Of a DNA stretch of 64,000 nt, positions 34,348-44,223 are shown in pieces. Position numbers and translations under genes: made by a program. The first letter of the stretch is position 1, and each line of letters opens with the position of its first letter. The stretch lies in assembly GCF_963665445.1 (NCBI RefSeq), contig NZ_OY762276.1, forward strand, positions 4,148,601-4,212,600. The letters are read 5' to 3'. Source of the DNA: an uncultured Desulfobulbus sp. (GTDB lineage: Bacteria > Desulfobacterota > Desulfobulbia > Desulfobulbales > Desulfobulbaceae). The notes under the pieces were generated by a model. That model did not search any database. It saw nothing but the letters and a program-made list of their open reading frames with translations, and was not told the origin of the DNA.

Positions 34348-36236
34348 TGATGGCGTCGTAAAAAGTATTTCTATTTAACTGGTTAATTTTCCAGGATTAA
34401 CGTCTGGATTACCATTGTCATTTTTCTCGCATTCTGTTAATATATTTGCGTAATATCAATTAAATGCGAGACGAGATAATGTTTCACGTGAAAAACCACA
34501 AACAGCTCAACATCCTCGACCCATGGGCCCATTTGGGACCCAAACGACGCGCCCTCCTGGATAACTCATGGGCAGGTCTTTTTCAGAAGCATATCCTGCC
34601 TGAACTCCCGGTGGAGTCCCTGCGCCACCATTATCATGACTACAATGGCCGACCCACCAAGGAACTGTATGCCATGATGGGGGTGATGATCCTCCAGCAA
34701 ATGCATGATTGTACTGATCAGGAGGCGGTTGAGCAGTTCTGTTTCAATATCCAGTGGCACTATGCCCTCAACATCACCTCGTGCTCCGACGCGGCTGTAT
34801 ACCTCAGCCACAAAACGCTCTGGACCATGCGCGATCACCTGGCCTCGGATGCGAGCTATGCCGAGATATTTGATGCCTCCCTGGGCATCCTGGCCAAGTT
34901 GCTCAAGGCCGATATGAATAAGCAGCGCATGGACTCGGTGCATGTCAAATCCAACATGCGCAATCTGGGTCGTATCGGGTTGTTCACCAAAACGATCAAG
35001 AAGTTCCTCGTCAACCTGAAGCGACACCACCGGGAACACTTTGATCAACTCAACACGGAGTTGACCCAACGGTATCTGAGCAAATCGCAGGCGTCTTTGT
35101 TCGCCATGGTCAAACCCACCGAGTCCACCCGCACCCTTGATCAGTTGGCTGCGGATGTGCTGCTCTTGACCGAGCGTTTTGCCGCCGTGGACGAGGTCAG
35201 CACCATGCAGAGCTTCAAACTGCTGAGCCGGTTGTTCGCCGAACAGTGTGTCATCGAGGAAGACACCACCGCCGATTCTGGCAAGAAAGCCGTGGCCCGG
35301 CCGAACAAGGAGGTGCCCTCCGATTCACTGCAAAACCCCTCCGATGCGGATGCCGGCTACAGCAGTCATAAAGGCCAAGGGTATCAGGTGCAGTTGGTGG
35401 AAAACTACACTACCACCGATGAGCGTGGACCATCCCTGATCACGCAGGTGGCGGTGGAATCCGCGGATCAGCATGATGCCAATGCCCTCCTGCCCGCCTT
35501 GGCCCAACTGGAGCAGAAGGCGATGCTGCCGCAGCAAATGCTGGCCGATTCCCTCTACGGCAGCGACAGCAATTGTGAAACGGCCCTGCAGGAGCATCAG
35601 GTGGCAGTCATCTCCCCGGTCATGCCGGGCAATCAGAAGAAGTTCAACCTGACCGAATTCACCCTTGATGACCAGGGCAAGGTTCTCACCTGCCCCCAGG
35701 CCACGGCACCCGACACGGTGAAGAAATCAAAATCCGGCTACAGCGCACTCTTCCCCATCGCTGTTTGTCAGAACTGCTCCTCGTTTGACCGGTGCCCCGT
35801 CTCCATCGGAAAAAAGGGCTATTACTACCGCTACACCGACAAGGATATCCGCCTGACCCGACGGCGACAGGAAGAAGAAAGCCCGGAGTTCAGGGAGAAG
35901 TACCGGTACCGGGCCGGCGTTGAGGCGACCATGTCGGAATTCGACCGGCGCACCGGTGTCAAACATCTCCGGGTTCGTGGCATGAAAGCAGTGCGGTTTG
36001 CCGCCTTCATGAAGGCCATCGGCTTGAACATATTGCGGGCCAGCAGGCACTGGGGCGAGAAAACCAGCCCAATGACGTCCTTTTACAGCCTATTTTTTTT
36101 CTCTTTGGCTTTCCAAACATATTTCAAAGAACTTTTTCGGGAAGACTTCTCAACAAGAACTCACGAAGGCACAAACTTTCAACCAGTCGCTTCTTTTCGA
36201 GCGGATTGGGCGGTTTGACTTTTTACGAGGTCATCA
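34348..36236 (+). mobile_element. IS1182-like insertion sequence, complete
   Basis: Terminal repeats TGATGGCGTCGTAAAAAGT (34348-34366) and its near-complement at 36218-36236 (17 of 19 match). TATT is duplicated at both ends (34344-34347 and 36237-36240). The single intact transposase gene spans the element. The right-hand TATT is shared with the adjoining 103-bp MITE. Confidence 0.9.
34479..36218 (+). CDS. IS1182 family transposase
   Basis: A 579-aa DDE transposase. Features are the IS1182-type N-terminal helix region (NGRPTKELYAMMGVMILQQMHDCTDQEAVEQF), NKQRMDSVHVKSNMR with the first Asp, and DSLYGSDSNCETAL with the second. The C-terminal zinc-like cysteines are seen as CQNCSSFDRCPVS, with the Glu region in YRYRAGVEATMSEFDRRTGVKHLRVRG. 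I chose the ATG at 34479. Its first codons, ATGTTTCACGTGAAAAA, form a near-perfect parS. The stop lies inside the right terminal repeat. Intact by sequence. Confidence 0.92.
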   Translation: MFHVKNHKQLNILDPWAHLGPKRRALLDNSWAGLFQKHILPELPVESLRHHYHDYNGRPTKELYAMMGVMILQQMHDCTDQEAVEQFCFNIQWHYALNITSCSDAAVYLSHKTLWTMRDHLASDASYAEIFDASLGILAKLLKADMNKQRMDSVHVKSNMRNLGRIGLFTKTIKKFLVNLKRHHREHFDQLNTELTQRYLSKSQASLFAMVKPTESTRTLDQLAADVLLLTERFAAVDEVSTMQSFKLLSRLFAEQCVIEEDTTADSGKKAVARPNKEVPSDSLQNPSDADAGYSSHKGQGYQVQLVENYTTTDERGPSLITQVAVESADQHDANALLPALAQLEQKAMLPQQMLADSLYGSDSNCETALQEHQVAVISPVMPGNQKKFNLTEFTLDDQGKVLTCPQATAPDTVKKSKSGYSALFPIAVCQNCSSFDRCPVSIGKKGYYYRYTDKDIRLTRRRQEEESPEFREKYRYRAGVEATMSEFDRRTGVKHLRVRGMKAVRFAAFMKAIGLNILRASRHWGEKTSPMTSFYSLFFFSLAFQTYFKELFREDFSTRTHEGTNFQPVASFRADWAV

Positions 36237-36240
36237 TATT

Positions 36241-36343
36241 TGTCGTTCCCGTAAAAAGCCTCGAGAACGACGTTTCGATCTTCGTAACTAGCTGATTTCA
36301 CGATGCGTGACATTCAGGCTTTTGACTTTTTACGAAGCCATCA
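36241..36343. mobile_element. 103-bp MITE, copy B
   Basis: Same length and layout as copy A (32299-32401): starts TGTCGTTCCCGTAAAAAG and ends with the complement of TGATGGCTTCGTAAAAAGTC, with about 8 differences. TATT flanks it (36237-36240 and 36344-36347), and the left TATT is also the right target duplication of the IS1182-like element. Confidence 0.85.
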
Positions 36344-36509
36344 TATTTGACGGGCAACAACCATCACCGCTTGATCATTGAGCTCTGCAATGGGCAAGCA
36401 ATCAGGGGTAACCCCGCGGCTTTGGCGCATAATCTGAACCGAGCCGGTAATGCCGATACAAAAAGGATTCACCGATCCTCAGGCAACCCCTCTCTCTGAT
36501 CGCCGACAA

Positions 36510-37130
36510 TCAGCGGATAAAACTCATCTTCTGGCGGGCCTCAATCTCCGGGTAAGGAACATCGGTTTTAGCCTTGTCGATACATTTCAACAACCAGGCC
36601 ATGTTTCGCCCGAGGATTCTCATCATCTGCAGCCCCTCCACATCCTGTTGCGCCTCCTCTGCGGTATTGCCGTGAATCTCGTTCCAGTAATGGGAAGAGA
36701 CGATCGGCATCTGGGCAAAGGTGAAGTACTTGTTGAGCCGATCAAAGGCTGCACTGTTGCCCCCGCGACGACTGCTTACTACGGCGGCGCCTGGTTTAAA
36801 GGCGTACGGATCTGCCTTCTGATAGAAAACACGGTCGAGAAAGCCGCAGAGCGAGCCATTGGGCCCGGCAAAATAGACCGGAGAACCGACCACAAGGCCA
36901 TCTGCCGCCTTCAACAGGTCAATACACTCATTGACCTTGTCATCCTTGAAGACACAGTAGCCTGTTTTCACACACCCCATGCAGGCGGTGCAGCCCGCAA
37001 CACCCCGCTTGCCAATATGGAGAATTTCACTTGCAATCCCGTTGAGTTCCAACTCCTTGGCCACTTCGTTCAAGGCAGTGTAGGTGCATCCCTTGTCATG
37101 GGGACTGCCATTTATCATCAAGACCTTCAT
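36510..37130 (-). CDS. Flavodoxin-fold NAD(P)H-dependent oxidoreductase
   Basis: A 206-aa flavodoxin-family FMN protein. The FMN-phosphate loop is INGSPHDKGCTYTAL (about residues 6-20). It has a cysteine-rich segment CTACMGCVKTGYC typical of the iron-sulfur flavoprotein (Isf-like) branch, and VVGSPVYFAGPNGSLCGFLDRVFY. Such proteins take part in electron transfer or quinone or flavin reduction in anaerobes. The four cysteines suggest that a 4Fe-4S cluster may be bound. Single gene flanked by non-coding DNA; it starts the core-like block after the IS region. Confidence 0.88.
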   Translation of the reverse strand: MKVLMINGSPHDKGCTYTALNEVAKELELNGIASEILHIGKRGVAGCTACMGCVKTGYCVFKDDKVNECIDLLKAADGLVVGSPVYFAGPNGSLCGFLDRVFYQKADPYAFKPGAAVVSSRRGGNSAAFDRLNKYFTFAQMPIVSSHYWNEIHGNTAEEAQQDVEGLQMMRILGRNMAWLLKCIDKAKTDVPYPEIEARQKMSFIR

Positions 37131-37757
37131 TTGCTACTCCTTACAATGAATTTCTGGAGGCAGGGGAAAAATTCCTCGCGTTCATGGGCTGCCAACCTAG
37201 CGCAAACGTCCCGAGTTTTCCAGAATATCATCTTGTATTTATTGAAATTTTCTCGTGAACTGCAATCAATATTGAAAACGGCGCATAGGAAATCTATCGA
37301 AAATTTAGTCCGTTAGACTGCAAACGAATATCCCCTCAACTTCCCTTCAGCAACAATCATTGCATCCACCGGTTTCGATCAAACGGGGAACCTCTCCAAG
37401 AAGGAAGCCCACCCACCATGTACGGATCGACGATGGCGAAAAATCTGGCGAAGACCTTAGCAGAAAATCAACAAAAGAATAACTCCATGATAACAGCACT
37501 CTTAAGAAACACAGGTAATGAGGAACGGTTTATGATCCAGCGTCTTTTCCCCTGAAATTCACCTTTCAGCAGGCGCTGTTCTTCTCCATGCCCGATGCCC
37601 CCTCTGCATGTTCCACGACCGATGCCGAGCCGGTTCCGGACGGGTGTCAAACGGCAAACCTTGCAGGATTGAGACAAGCAGTATTGAACAATGCGACCGG
37701 CCCTATCTCACCAAGAGACGGGGCCAGTCGCACACATGCGTAATGGAGGGATGTGCT
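37131..37757. other. 627-bp gap without a recognisable gene
   Basis: Both strands were read. It holds only short frames without ribosome sites or family features. The left part is AT-rich and may contain the promoter of the flavodoxin gene; the right part contains the leader of the 5'-nucleotidase gene. Confidence 0.5.
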
Positions 37758-39488
37758 GTGGGGAAATTACCGGATAACAATCAAAGAACCTTTTTTCTCT
37801 TGAGTCTGATTACTTTTTTGGCTATCGCTGCCTTCAGTTTGCCGATTCAAGGCCACTGCGGACAGCATCTAAACAAAAAACCACTGAAAACCACATCGGT
37901 CCAGATTCTGGCGATCAATGACTTTCATGGCCAGATCGTCGAAGGTGTCAAGGTGAGCAGCAGACCGGTCGGAAGTGCGCCGGTTCTCGCCGCCTACCTC
38001 AAAGAAGCTGAAAAGGGGATGGAGGATCATACCATCATCGTTCATGCCGGTGATGTGGTGGGAGCCTCTCCGCCGGAATCGGCACTGTTGCAGGATGAGC
38101 CAACTATCATGTTTCTCAATATGCTGGCCAACAAACATTGCAAGCGGGCTGGTTCGTTGAACCCTAAATGCAGCATGGTGGGCACAGCGGGCAACCATGA
38201 GTTTGATGAAGGCCAGGATGAATTGCTTCGCCTGATTTACGGCGGGAATCACGAAAACGGCCCTTTTCTTGAGGATCCTTGGCGGGGAGCCAAATTCCCA
38301 TATGTCTGCGCCAACGTCATTCGCGAATCAAACGGCAAGCCGTTTCTCCCGCCCTTTGTCATCAAAATGATCGATTCCATACCTGTTGCCTTCATTGGTG
38401 CGATCCTCCAGGATACACCGTCTATTGTTACAGCCTCGGGAATTGAAGGCCTCGAATTTATCGACGAGGCCACGGCGATCAACAAACAGGTTCGATTCCT
38501 CAAGAAACATGGTGTGCATACGATCATCGTCCTCCTCCATCAGGGAGGCAGCCAAACTTCGTATGAGGGCGTAACCGGCACTGAGGACACCACAATAAAC
38601 GGTGACGTGCTCGAAATCGTCGAGAACCTGGACAGCGAGGTCGACGTGGTCGTCAGCGGGCACTCCCACGGATTTTCCAACGCTCTGGTAACCAACAACG
38701 ATGGCGCGGAAATCCTTGTGACCCAATCCTGGTCAAAGGGATCTGCCTATGCGGATATCGACTTGGAAATCAATAACAAAACCCTTGATGTGACCAGCAA
38801 GACCGCACAGATCGTGACCACCTGGGCCGATGCAGGGGTTGGACTTAAACCGGACAGCAAGGTCCAGACCCTGGTTGACAAGGCAAAGGCAGCCACCGAG
38901 GTGTACACCGCTGAAGTCATTGGCACCGCCGCCGACGATATTAAACGTGCCAGCTCCACCGAGGAATCGGCCTTGGGCAACCTGATCGCCGATGGCCAAC
39001 GCGCTGCCATGGCAACCGATTTCGCCTTCATGAATCCGGGCGGCATCCGTGCCGACATTGCGGCCGGCGAGGTAACCTGGGGTGAATTGTACACAGTGCA
39101 ACCCTTTAACAACTATCTGGTCACAATGCATCTGACCGGAGCGCAGATCTATACCTTGCTCAATCAGCAATTTTCCCCCAATCAGAGTTCGACCAAGCTG
39201 CTGCAGATTTCAGGACTGACCTACACCTATGATGAGAGCAGGGCAGAGGGCGATAAAATCGTGCAGGTACTCAAAGATGGCAGCGAAATTGGCCAAGATA
39301 CGCTCTATAGCCTGACTGTGAACAGCTTTCTTGCCGGCGGTGGGGACAATTTTTCCGTGTTGACCGAAGGGACCGACCAGGTGGTTGGCCCCATTGATCT
39401 CGATGCCCTGGTTCAGTACATTAAAGGTCTTGACCAGCCTTTCAGCGCACCACCACTCGGCAGAATTACCAAAATCACAAGTGAATAA
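37758..39488 (+). CDS. Secreted 5'-nucleotidase / UshA-like phosphoesterase
   Basis: A 576-aa periplasmic nucleotidase. It has a signal segment (FFLLSLITFLAIAAFSLPIQG), then a metallophosphatase domain with AINDFHGQIV, HAGDVVGASPPESAL, TAGNHEFDEG and VSGHSHGF holding the two-metal centre. The C-terminal 5'-nucleotidase substrate domain has STEESALGNLIADGQRAAM and FMNPGGIRADIAAGEVTWGELYTVQPFNN. It hydrolyses nucleotides or UDP-sugars for salvage. I chose the GTG at 37758, which has GGAGGG 7 nt before it; an ATG at 37743 overlaps that site. A terminator follows. Confidence 0.9.
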   Translation: MGKLPDNNQRTFFLLSLITFLAIAAFSLPIQGHCGQHLNKKPLKTTSVQILAINDFHGQIVEGVKVSSRPVGSAPVLAAYLKEAEKGMEDHTIIVHAGDVVGASPPESALLQDEPTIMFLNMLANKHCKRAGSLNPKCSMVGTAGNHEFDEGQDELLRLIYGGNHENGPFLEDPWRGAKFPYVCANVIRESNGKPFLPPFVIKMIDSIPVAFIGAILQDTPSIVTASGIEGLEFIDEATAINKQVRFLKKHGVHTIIVLLHQGGSQTSYEGVTGTEDTTINGDVLEIVENLDSEVDVVVSGHSHGFSNALVTNNDGAEILVTQSWSKGSAYADIDLEINNKTLDVTSKTAQIVTTWADAGVGLKPDSKVQTLVDKAKAATEVYTAEVIGTAADDIKRASSTEESALGNLIADGQRAAMATDFAFMNPGGIRADIAAGEVTWGELYTVQPFNNYLVTMHLTGAQIYTLLNQQFSPNQSSTKLLQISGLTYTYDESRAEGDKIVQVLKDGSEIGQDTLYSLTVNSFLAGGGDNFSVLTEGTDQVVGPIDLDALVQYIKGLDQPFSAPPLGRITKITSE

Positions 39489-39529
39489 TAGGGGATAGCG
39501 GGTTCTCCGCCCCCCTTGTTCTTTCCATC

Positions 39530-39561
39530 GAGGCGCTCTCATCGGGGGCGCCTCCTTTTTT
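39530..39561 (+). terminator. Terminator of the 5'-nucleotidase gene
   Basis: GAGGCGC (39530-39536) pairs with GCGCCTC (39548-39554), followed by a T run to 39561. The stretch 39562-39733 shows no gene. Confidence 0.8.
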
Positions 39562-39733
39562 CAAGTGGAGGCGAAGTACCCAGATGCAGTGGTAGCCTGT
39601 CTCCTTCAGGTGGCGCTGCTCGATGAGCGGACGCACCGCATGGCCGCTGTGCTCTCGTCAACACCGCCACACCATGACATTTCACAAGGGCCGCTCAACA
39701 GATCAAGCAAACTTTTTGGTGCATTTCGGAAAT

Positions 39734-41575
39734 TTACCTGCAAAGCAGGGTAATGGTCATCTCGCAGGCATCGCAGTTGAACCGCACCAGATAGCGGCCG
39801 GTGTTGTCGACGAGGATGAGCGGTTCGCCCTCAGCATGACCATCCTTTTCCTTTCGCAAACAGATCCCCAGTTGGCGTCTGATGCAGTACCTGGTGTGCA
39901 TGAGCGTACAGTGCTCAGCCTCCTCCGGACGTAGAGCCGCATGATCCACCGCCGTCACCCCATGCCGCATGAAAAAGGTCGCCGCCTGGGAATTGCTGAT
40001 GTTGTCACGGTAATCGACCTCGGCCCGCAACCAGGGGACACCGTTCGGCGATAGCGGAGCACGCTCACGCACGTACGAATCAAGTCGGTGCTGCCGGTGG
40101 TTCTCCAGAGCCCGTCGCCGCAGTTCATTGAACACCGATGCCGGCACAAAGAGGTCTTCATCGAGTTGCAATCCCACCGCATCGACATGAAAGATGGTAC
40201 CACCACTCTTGCGCAGCTGTTTTTCAGCCACCAGCGCAAGCGCTCCCGTAGTGTTGGCCTTTTCCTTGGCAACATCAAGAGAGGTGACCGAGCAAAGGCC
40301 CTCTTCATCCTCCAGGTCCAAGCGCAGACCGCTTGCGGTCTCAGAGAGCAAGAGCTGCAGCCCGATACTCCGGCAATTCCCGCTCTGCTCCAGCTGCCCG
40401 TTGAACAGGGGATCGCTGTTGCGGTAGAGTTCCACACCCTTGCGCAGACCGAGTTTGGCTGATCCGTCTTTGGGAAACACACGATTCCCTTCCACCCGGT
40501 TCACCCGTAGGCCGATGAGGTTGCCACGGTTATCGAAAAAGCAGAGACCATCCCCGTTATGCAGCGGTTCCTCTCCCTGAACCGTAAAGGATTTGGCGTC
40601 AACGGTGCTTACCAGCCCCACGCGCCTGCCAATGGATTTGGGGGTACGAATCTCCGCCATTTTCGCGCGCGGCCCGTGCAGGAAGTAGTCGGTCGCTCCC
40701 CGGCTGAAGGAGCGGGAAGGTTCGGGAGCAAAGCTGAATCGACAGCGGCCTGCCGAGGCCCGCACCAGATCATCGCGACCATCGATAATGGTATCCAGGG
40801 CCTGCCGGTAGGCGGCGGTGACGTTTTTGACGTAGTGGCTGTCTTTGAGACGTCCCTCGATCTTGAACGAACGCACTCCGGCATCGACCAGCTCTTGAAG
40901 GTGCCGGAAAAGATCCAGGTCCTTGAGGCTGAGCAGGTAGCGATCCCTGGCAATCTCCTTGCCTGATTGGTCAAAAAGGTCGAATTTGTGGCGGCAGAAC
41001 TGGGCACACTCGCCCCGGTTGGCGCTCCTTCCCGCCATGATCTCACTGATATAGCACTGGCCACTGTAGGAGACGCAGAGCGCTCCATGAACAAAACATT
41101 CCAGGGGAACGCTGGTGGCGGCGCGGATGGCCTTGATCTGCTGCAGGCTGAGTTCCCGGGCTAAAACCACCTGGGTAAAGCCCACCTGTTCGAGAAAGCG
41201 GACCTTTTCCGGAGTGCGGTTGTTGAGCTGGGTGGAGGCGTGCAGGGGAATCGGCGGCAAATCACACTCCAACAGGCCCAGATCTTGAATGATCAGGGCA
41301 TCGACCCCTATGGCATCCAGCCGATGACAGAGCTCCACCGCCTGCTGCAGTTCCTCCTCATGAAAAAGGGTGTTGAGGGCCACATAGACGCGGACGCGGA
41401 AAAGATGAGCATACCGCACCAGCTGCTCGATATCCTGCAGACTGTTGGCGGCAGCGGCTCGGGCACCGAACCGGGGGCCGCCGATATACACTGCATCCGC
41501 ACCGTGGTCAATGGCGGCCATCCCGCAGGCGAGATCGCGTGCAGGCGCTAAAAGTTCGATGTCCCGTACTTGCAT
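39734..41575 (-). CDS. U32 family protein with DUF3656 (RlhA-like)
   Basis: A 613-aa member of peptidase family U32. It starts IELLAPARDLACGMAAIDHGADAVYIGG and carries the U32 signature ECFVHGALCVSYSGQCYISE with the further cysteines GECAQFCRHKF. The long C-terminal part matches the DUF3656 type of RlhA/YdcP, which uses prephenate to hydroxylate C2501 of 23S rRNA. Other U32 proteins act in ubiquinone hydroxylation or tRNA modification, so RlhA is the best but not certain match. The ATG at 41575 has GGGGG 4 nt before it. It is divergent from the M23 gene. Confidence 0.85.
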   Translation of the reverse strand: MQVRDIELLAPARDLACGMAAIDHGADAVYIGGPRFGARAAAANSLQDIEQLVRYAHLFRVRVYVALNTLFHEEELQQAVELCHRLDAIGVDALIIQDLGLLECDLPPIPLHASTQLNNRTPEKVRFLEQVGFTQVVLARELSLQQIKAIRAATSVPLECFVHGALCVSYSGQCYISEIMAGRSANRGECAQFCRHKFDLFDQSGKEIARDRYLLSLKDLDLFRHLQELVDAGVRSFKIEGRLKDSHYVKNVTAAYRQALDTIIDGRDDLVRASAGRCRFSFAPEPSRSFSRGATDYFLHGPRAKMAEIRTPKSIGRRVGLVSTVDAKSFTVQGEEPLHNGDGLCFFDNRGNLIGLRVNRVEGNRVFPKDGSAKLGLRKGVELYRNSDPLFNGQLEQSGNCRSIGLQLLLSETASGLRLDLEDEEGLCSVTSLDVAKEKANTTGALALVAEKQLRKSGGTIFHVDAVGLQLDEDLFVPASVFNELRRRALENHRQHRLDSYVRERAPLSPNGVPWLRAEVDYRDNISNSQAATFFMRHGVTAVDHAALRPEEAEHCTLMHTRYCIRRQLGICLRKEKDGHAEGEPLILVDNTGRYLVRFNCDACEMTITLLCR

Positions 41576-41665
41576 TTTCCCCCGATTGGTTGAACCATAT
41601 TGGCAAGACTTTATGAAAATCAATTCGCGTCACAACCATATCGTGTTGGAGCAGGAGGCCGCATC

Positions 41666-42670
41666 ATGCATATAAGCCACAGATTACCCGTTGCAGCGCT
41701 TCTCTCTATCCTTGTTCTGTTCTGCCCAGACGTCAAGGGATATGCGGCGCAACCCGTATTGCAGCTGCCCATAGCCTGCCGCCCGGGCCATGACTGCTAC
41801 ATTCAAAACTACATCGACCATGACCCCAGCCCCGGCTGGCAGGATTATACCTGTGGCCCGCTAAGCTACAACGGCCACCGGGGGACGGATTTCGCCCTCC
41901 CCACCGTGAAAATGATGGAGGAGGGCGTCAATGTCCTGGCGGCAGCCCCGGGAACGGTTATGGCCATTCGGGATGGTGAACCGGACATCTCGGTGCGAAT
42001 ACGTGGCCGGGCCGCCTTGGCGGGAAAAGATGCCGGCAACTCGGTGCGCGTTCGCCATGCCGGTGGTTGGGAAACCCAGTACAGCCATATGAAAGAGGGG
42101 AGCATCGCGGTGCAGATCGGGCAGAAAGTCGAAACCGGCATGGTCCTTGGCCAGGTGGGCCTGTCGGGCAATACCGAATTTCCCCACCTCCACTTTTCAC
42201 TGCGTTTCCGTGGCCGGGATATCGACCCCTTTGCCCCGAAACCGCAACAATGCGGCACACCACAATCCACCCTCTGGGCGCCGTCGCTGAAAACGGACCT
42301 GAAATATCGCCCAAGCGGATTGCTCAACGTCGGATTTTCGACGGAAATTCCCCAGCGCGAGTTGGTTGACGCCGGTGCCTACACCGCCGAACATTTTGCC
42401 ATCGATGCACCGTCCCTCATTCTCTGGTCGGTCATCTATGGTATTCACGCCCAAGACAGCATTGCACTGCGCCTCTTCGCCCCGGATGGGCAACTGCTCC
42501 ACCAGGAACAACGGCAGGCCACCAAAAATCAAGCCATGCTCTTTGCCTATACGGGAAAACGGCTGACCGCATCACGCTGGCCGCCCGGCCGCTATACCGG
42601 GCAGATCATCCTGACCCGCCGGAGGAGCAAGCTCATCGATGTGACCAAGACTCTTGACCTTAAAGAATAG
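41666..42670 (+). CDS. M23 family metallopeptidase (LytM-type), exported
   Basis: A 334-aa exported protein. It has a signal peptide (VAALLSILVLFCPDVKGYAA) and a cysteine-containing region (CRPGHDCYIQNYIDH). The LytM/M23 domain has zinc ligands in YNGHRGTDFALP (HxxxD) and FPHLHFSLRF (HxH), with a long insertion between them. A C-terminal beta domain of about 120 residues may serve as a substrate- or partner-binding module. It is probably a peptidoglycan endopeptidase or amidase activator. The ATG at 41666 has GGAGG 7 nt upstream; the frame extends to 41600 but lacks a signal there. Confidence 0.88.
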   Translation: MHISHRLPVAALLSILVLFCPDVKGYAAQPVLQLPIACRPGHDCYIQNYIDHDPSPGWQDYTCGPLSYNGHRGTDFALPTVKMMEEGVNVLAAAPGTVMAIRDGEPDISVRIRGRAALAGKDAGNSVRVRHAGGWETQYSHMKEGSIAVQIGQKVETGMVLGQVGLSGNTEFPHLHFSLRFRGRDIDPFAPKPQQCGTPQSTLWAPSLKTDLKYRPSGLLNVGFSTEIPQRELVDAGAYTAEHFAIDAPSLILWSVIYGIHAQDSIALRLFAPDGQLLHQEQRQATKNQAMLFAYTGKRLTASRWPPGRYTGQIILTRRRSKLIDVTKTLDLKE

Positions 42671-42805
42671 ACACCGCAATACAATGCATCTTCAGTTCAG
42701 GGAACAAGAGACTGGAGGCAAAAAGAAGAGTTCTAGTAGGGGACGCTATTTTTGCGGAGAAGGGGCGATTGTAACTTTGAGGGAAGGCGGGGGATGAAAC
42801 AACCT

Positions 42806-42880
42806 TGGAGCCCACGATCGGACTTGAACCGATGGCTTCCTCCTTACCAAGGAGGTACTCTACCACTGAGTTACGTGGGC
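42806..42880 (-). tRNA. tRNA-Thr (anticodon GGU)
   Basis: On the minus strand GCCCACG pairs with CGTGGGC before TCCA. The anticodon stem CCTCC/GGAGG encloses TTGGTAA with anticodon GGT, and the T loop is TTCAAGT. CCA is encoded. It is downstream of tRNA-Gly in the same direction, 40 bp apart. Confidence 0.95.
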
Positions 42881-42920
42881 GTAGAGCAACGCCCAAGATT
42901 CCTCGCCGGCATTACACTAT

Positions 42921-42995
<75 letters not shown>

Positions 42996-43268
42996 TCAAT
43001 AATTTACGCAGAAAGAAATAATAACAAGGTTATCAGTCAATTGTCAACAAACAATTCAGTGTTGTTGTCTATTCCAAAACGCTCGCCACAGTTCTCCTCC
43101 CAAGACGACTCCTATCACTTTGAATCAGGGCAAGAAGATCAACGCGAGGAAAGTGAGGGGGGAGGCAGCCACACAGCATGCAAGGCCTTCGGCGGTCAAA
43201 AATATTTGATTGAGGTTGCCCCTCAACATTTGCAGGGACGTCTTGCTGAGCAGGAGATGGGCTGGTGG

Positions 43269-43964
43269 CTAAAAGTTGTTGTTTAATTCGTTCGTCAGGC
43301 AATCATAAAGTTGTCGCTTCTGGACCTCATCCATATCAGTAAACTGGATGACGAACATGTCCTCGTTAACTCGTATCACTTTTGACTGCAGTGCAAAGGA
43401 TGTCAACGGCTTGTCTTTCTTGCCTAGTTCAAAGGTAACGGCAAGTTCCAGATCGACCTCGAGGTTCTTTGTTTGCCCTCGAATACTGCAACCACTCGTC
43501 GATATATCGACAATGTCCCCTCTGATTTGTTCTCCATGAACCTGGTAGTTCAACGGTCGATCATGGAGTTGAAAACGTATGCCGCCTGGTTTGTTTGGCG
43601 AACTCAACTCTTGCTCCGCCTCTTCCATGTTCGACACATATATCGGCTTGTAACACTTGAACTTCATTTCAATGGCAATGAGCTGTTTCAGAATTATCCC
43701 CATATCGCTGACAACTCGTACTATCCGGCCCACTTTATGGGCTGTTAAGTAGGAAGATATCTTCCATAAAACCGGAATGGCATTGAGGTGACCGATGGAA
43801 CAATGGGTGAGGTCCGTGACAACATCAAATCCTGGTTGGAGATCAGCTACTCCGAACCGAATCTCAGCGTATATATTTTCTAATTCCTTGAGGGTAACAC
43901 AAGCTGGCAGGATGATCGTGAGCCTGTTGTTTTTGATATCGACTTTGACTTTGGACTTACCCAT
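43269..43964 (-). CDS. PilZ-domain protein with a STAS-like N-terminal domain
   Basis: A 231-aa cytoplasmic protein. Residues about 10-110 resemble a STAS/SpoIIAA-like fold (LTIILPACVTLKELENIYAEI, VVTDLTHCSIGHLNAIPVLW). Residues about 125-225 form a PilZ domain with RPLNYQVHG and the second c-di-GMP contact DISTSGCSIRG. The first arginine motif is weak, so c-di-GMP binding is likely but not certain. I prefer the ATG at 43964 (MGKSKVKV); one at 44006 is also in frame. Neighbours are tRNA genes and the island border. The gap 42996-43268 shows no gene. Confidence 0.75.
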   Translation of the reverse strand: MGKSKVKVDIKNNRLTIILPACVTLKELENIYAEIRFGVADLQPGFDVVTDLTHCSIGHLNAIPVLWKISSYLTAHKVGRIVRVVSDMGIILKQLIAIEMKFKCYKPIYVSNMEEAEQELSSPNKPGGIRFQLHDRPLNYQVHGEQIRGDIVDISTSGCSIRGQTKNLEVDLELAVTFELGKKDKPLTSFALQSKVIRVNEDMFVIQFTDMDEVQKRQLYDCLTNELNNNF

Positions 43965-44180
43965 TTCATTCTCAAAATGCTTTCCCACATACGAGCAATA
44001 CGCCAATCAAAAGTCGTTCCTCATGAAGCAATTCCATAATTTTGGAAGGTTGACTAGAGGTAGCGTTGGCAACGCTGAAGCGATTGGGATGAAACAATTT
44101 ATTGATAAATTGAACCACGGCGAGATAGAGAATGTCAAAATGAATCGATCCTCGTTCAAGAGGCCATGAGACCCAAAGAA

Positions 44181-44215
44181 CAAAAAAAGCACCTAGCCGA
44201 CAACGACGAGGTGCT
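44181..44215 (-). terminator. Terminator downstream of the left tRNA-Arg fragment
   Basis: AGCACCT (44188-44194) pairs with AGGTGCT (44209-44215). On the minus strand it ends in seven T. It follows the tRNA-Arg 3' end by 8 bp, the layout of a native tRNA terminator. Confidence 0.75.
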
Positions 44216-44223
44216 TGATTTTC

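Noticed and set aside
36350-36500. Possible coding remnant downstream of MITE copy B
   Set aside because: A plus frame reads plausibly for about 45 codons but has no start, no ribosome site and no recognisable family.
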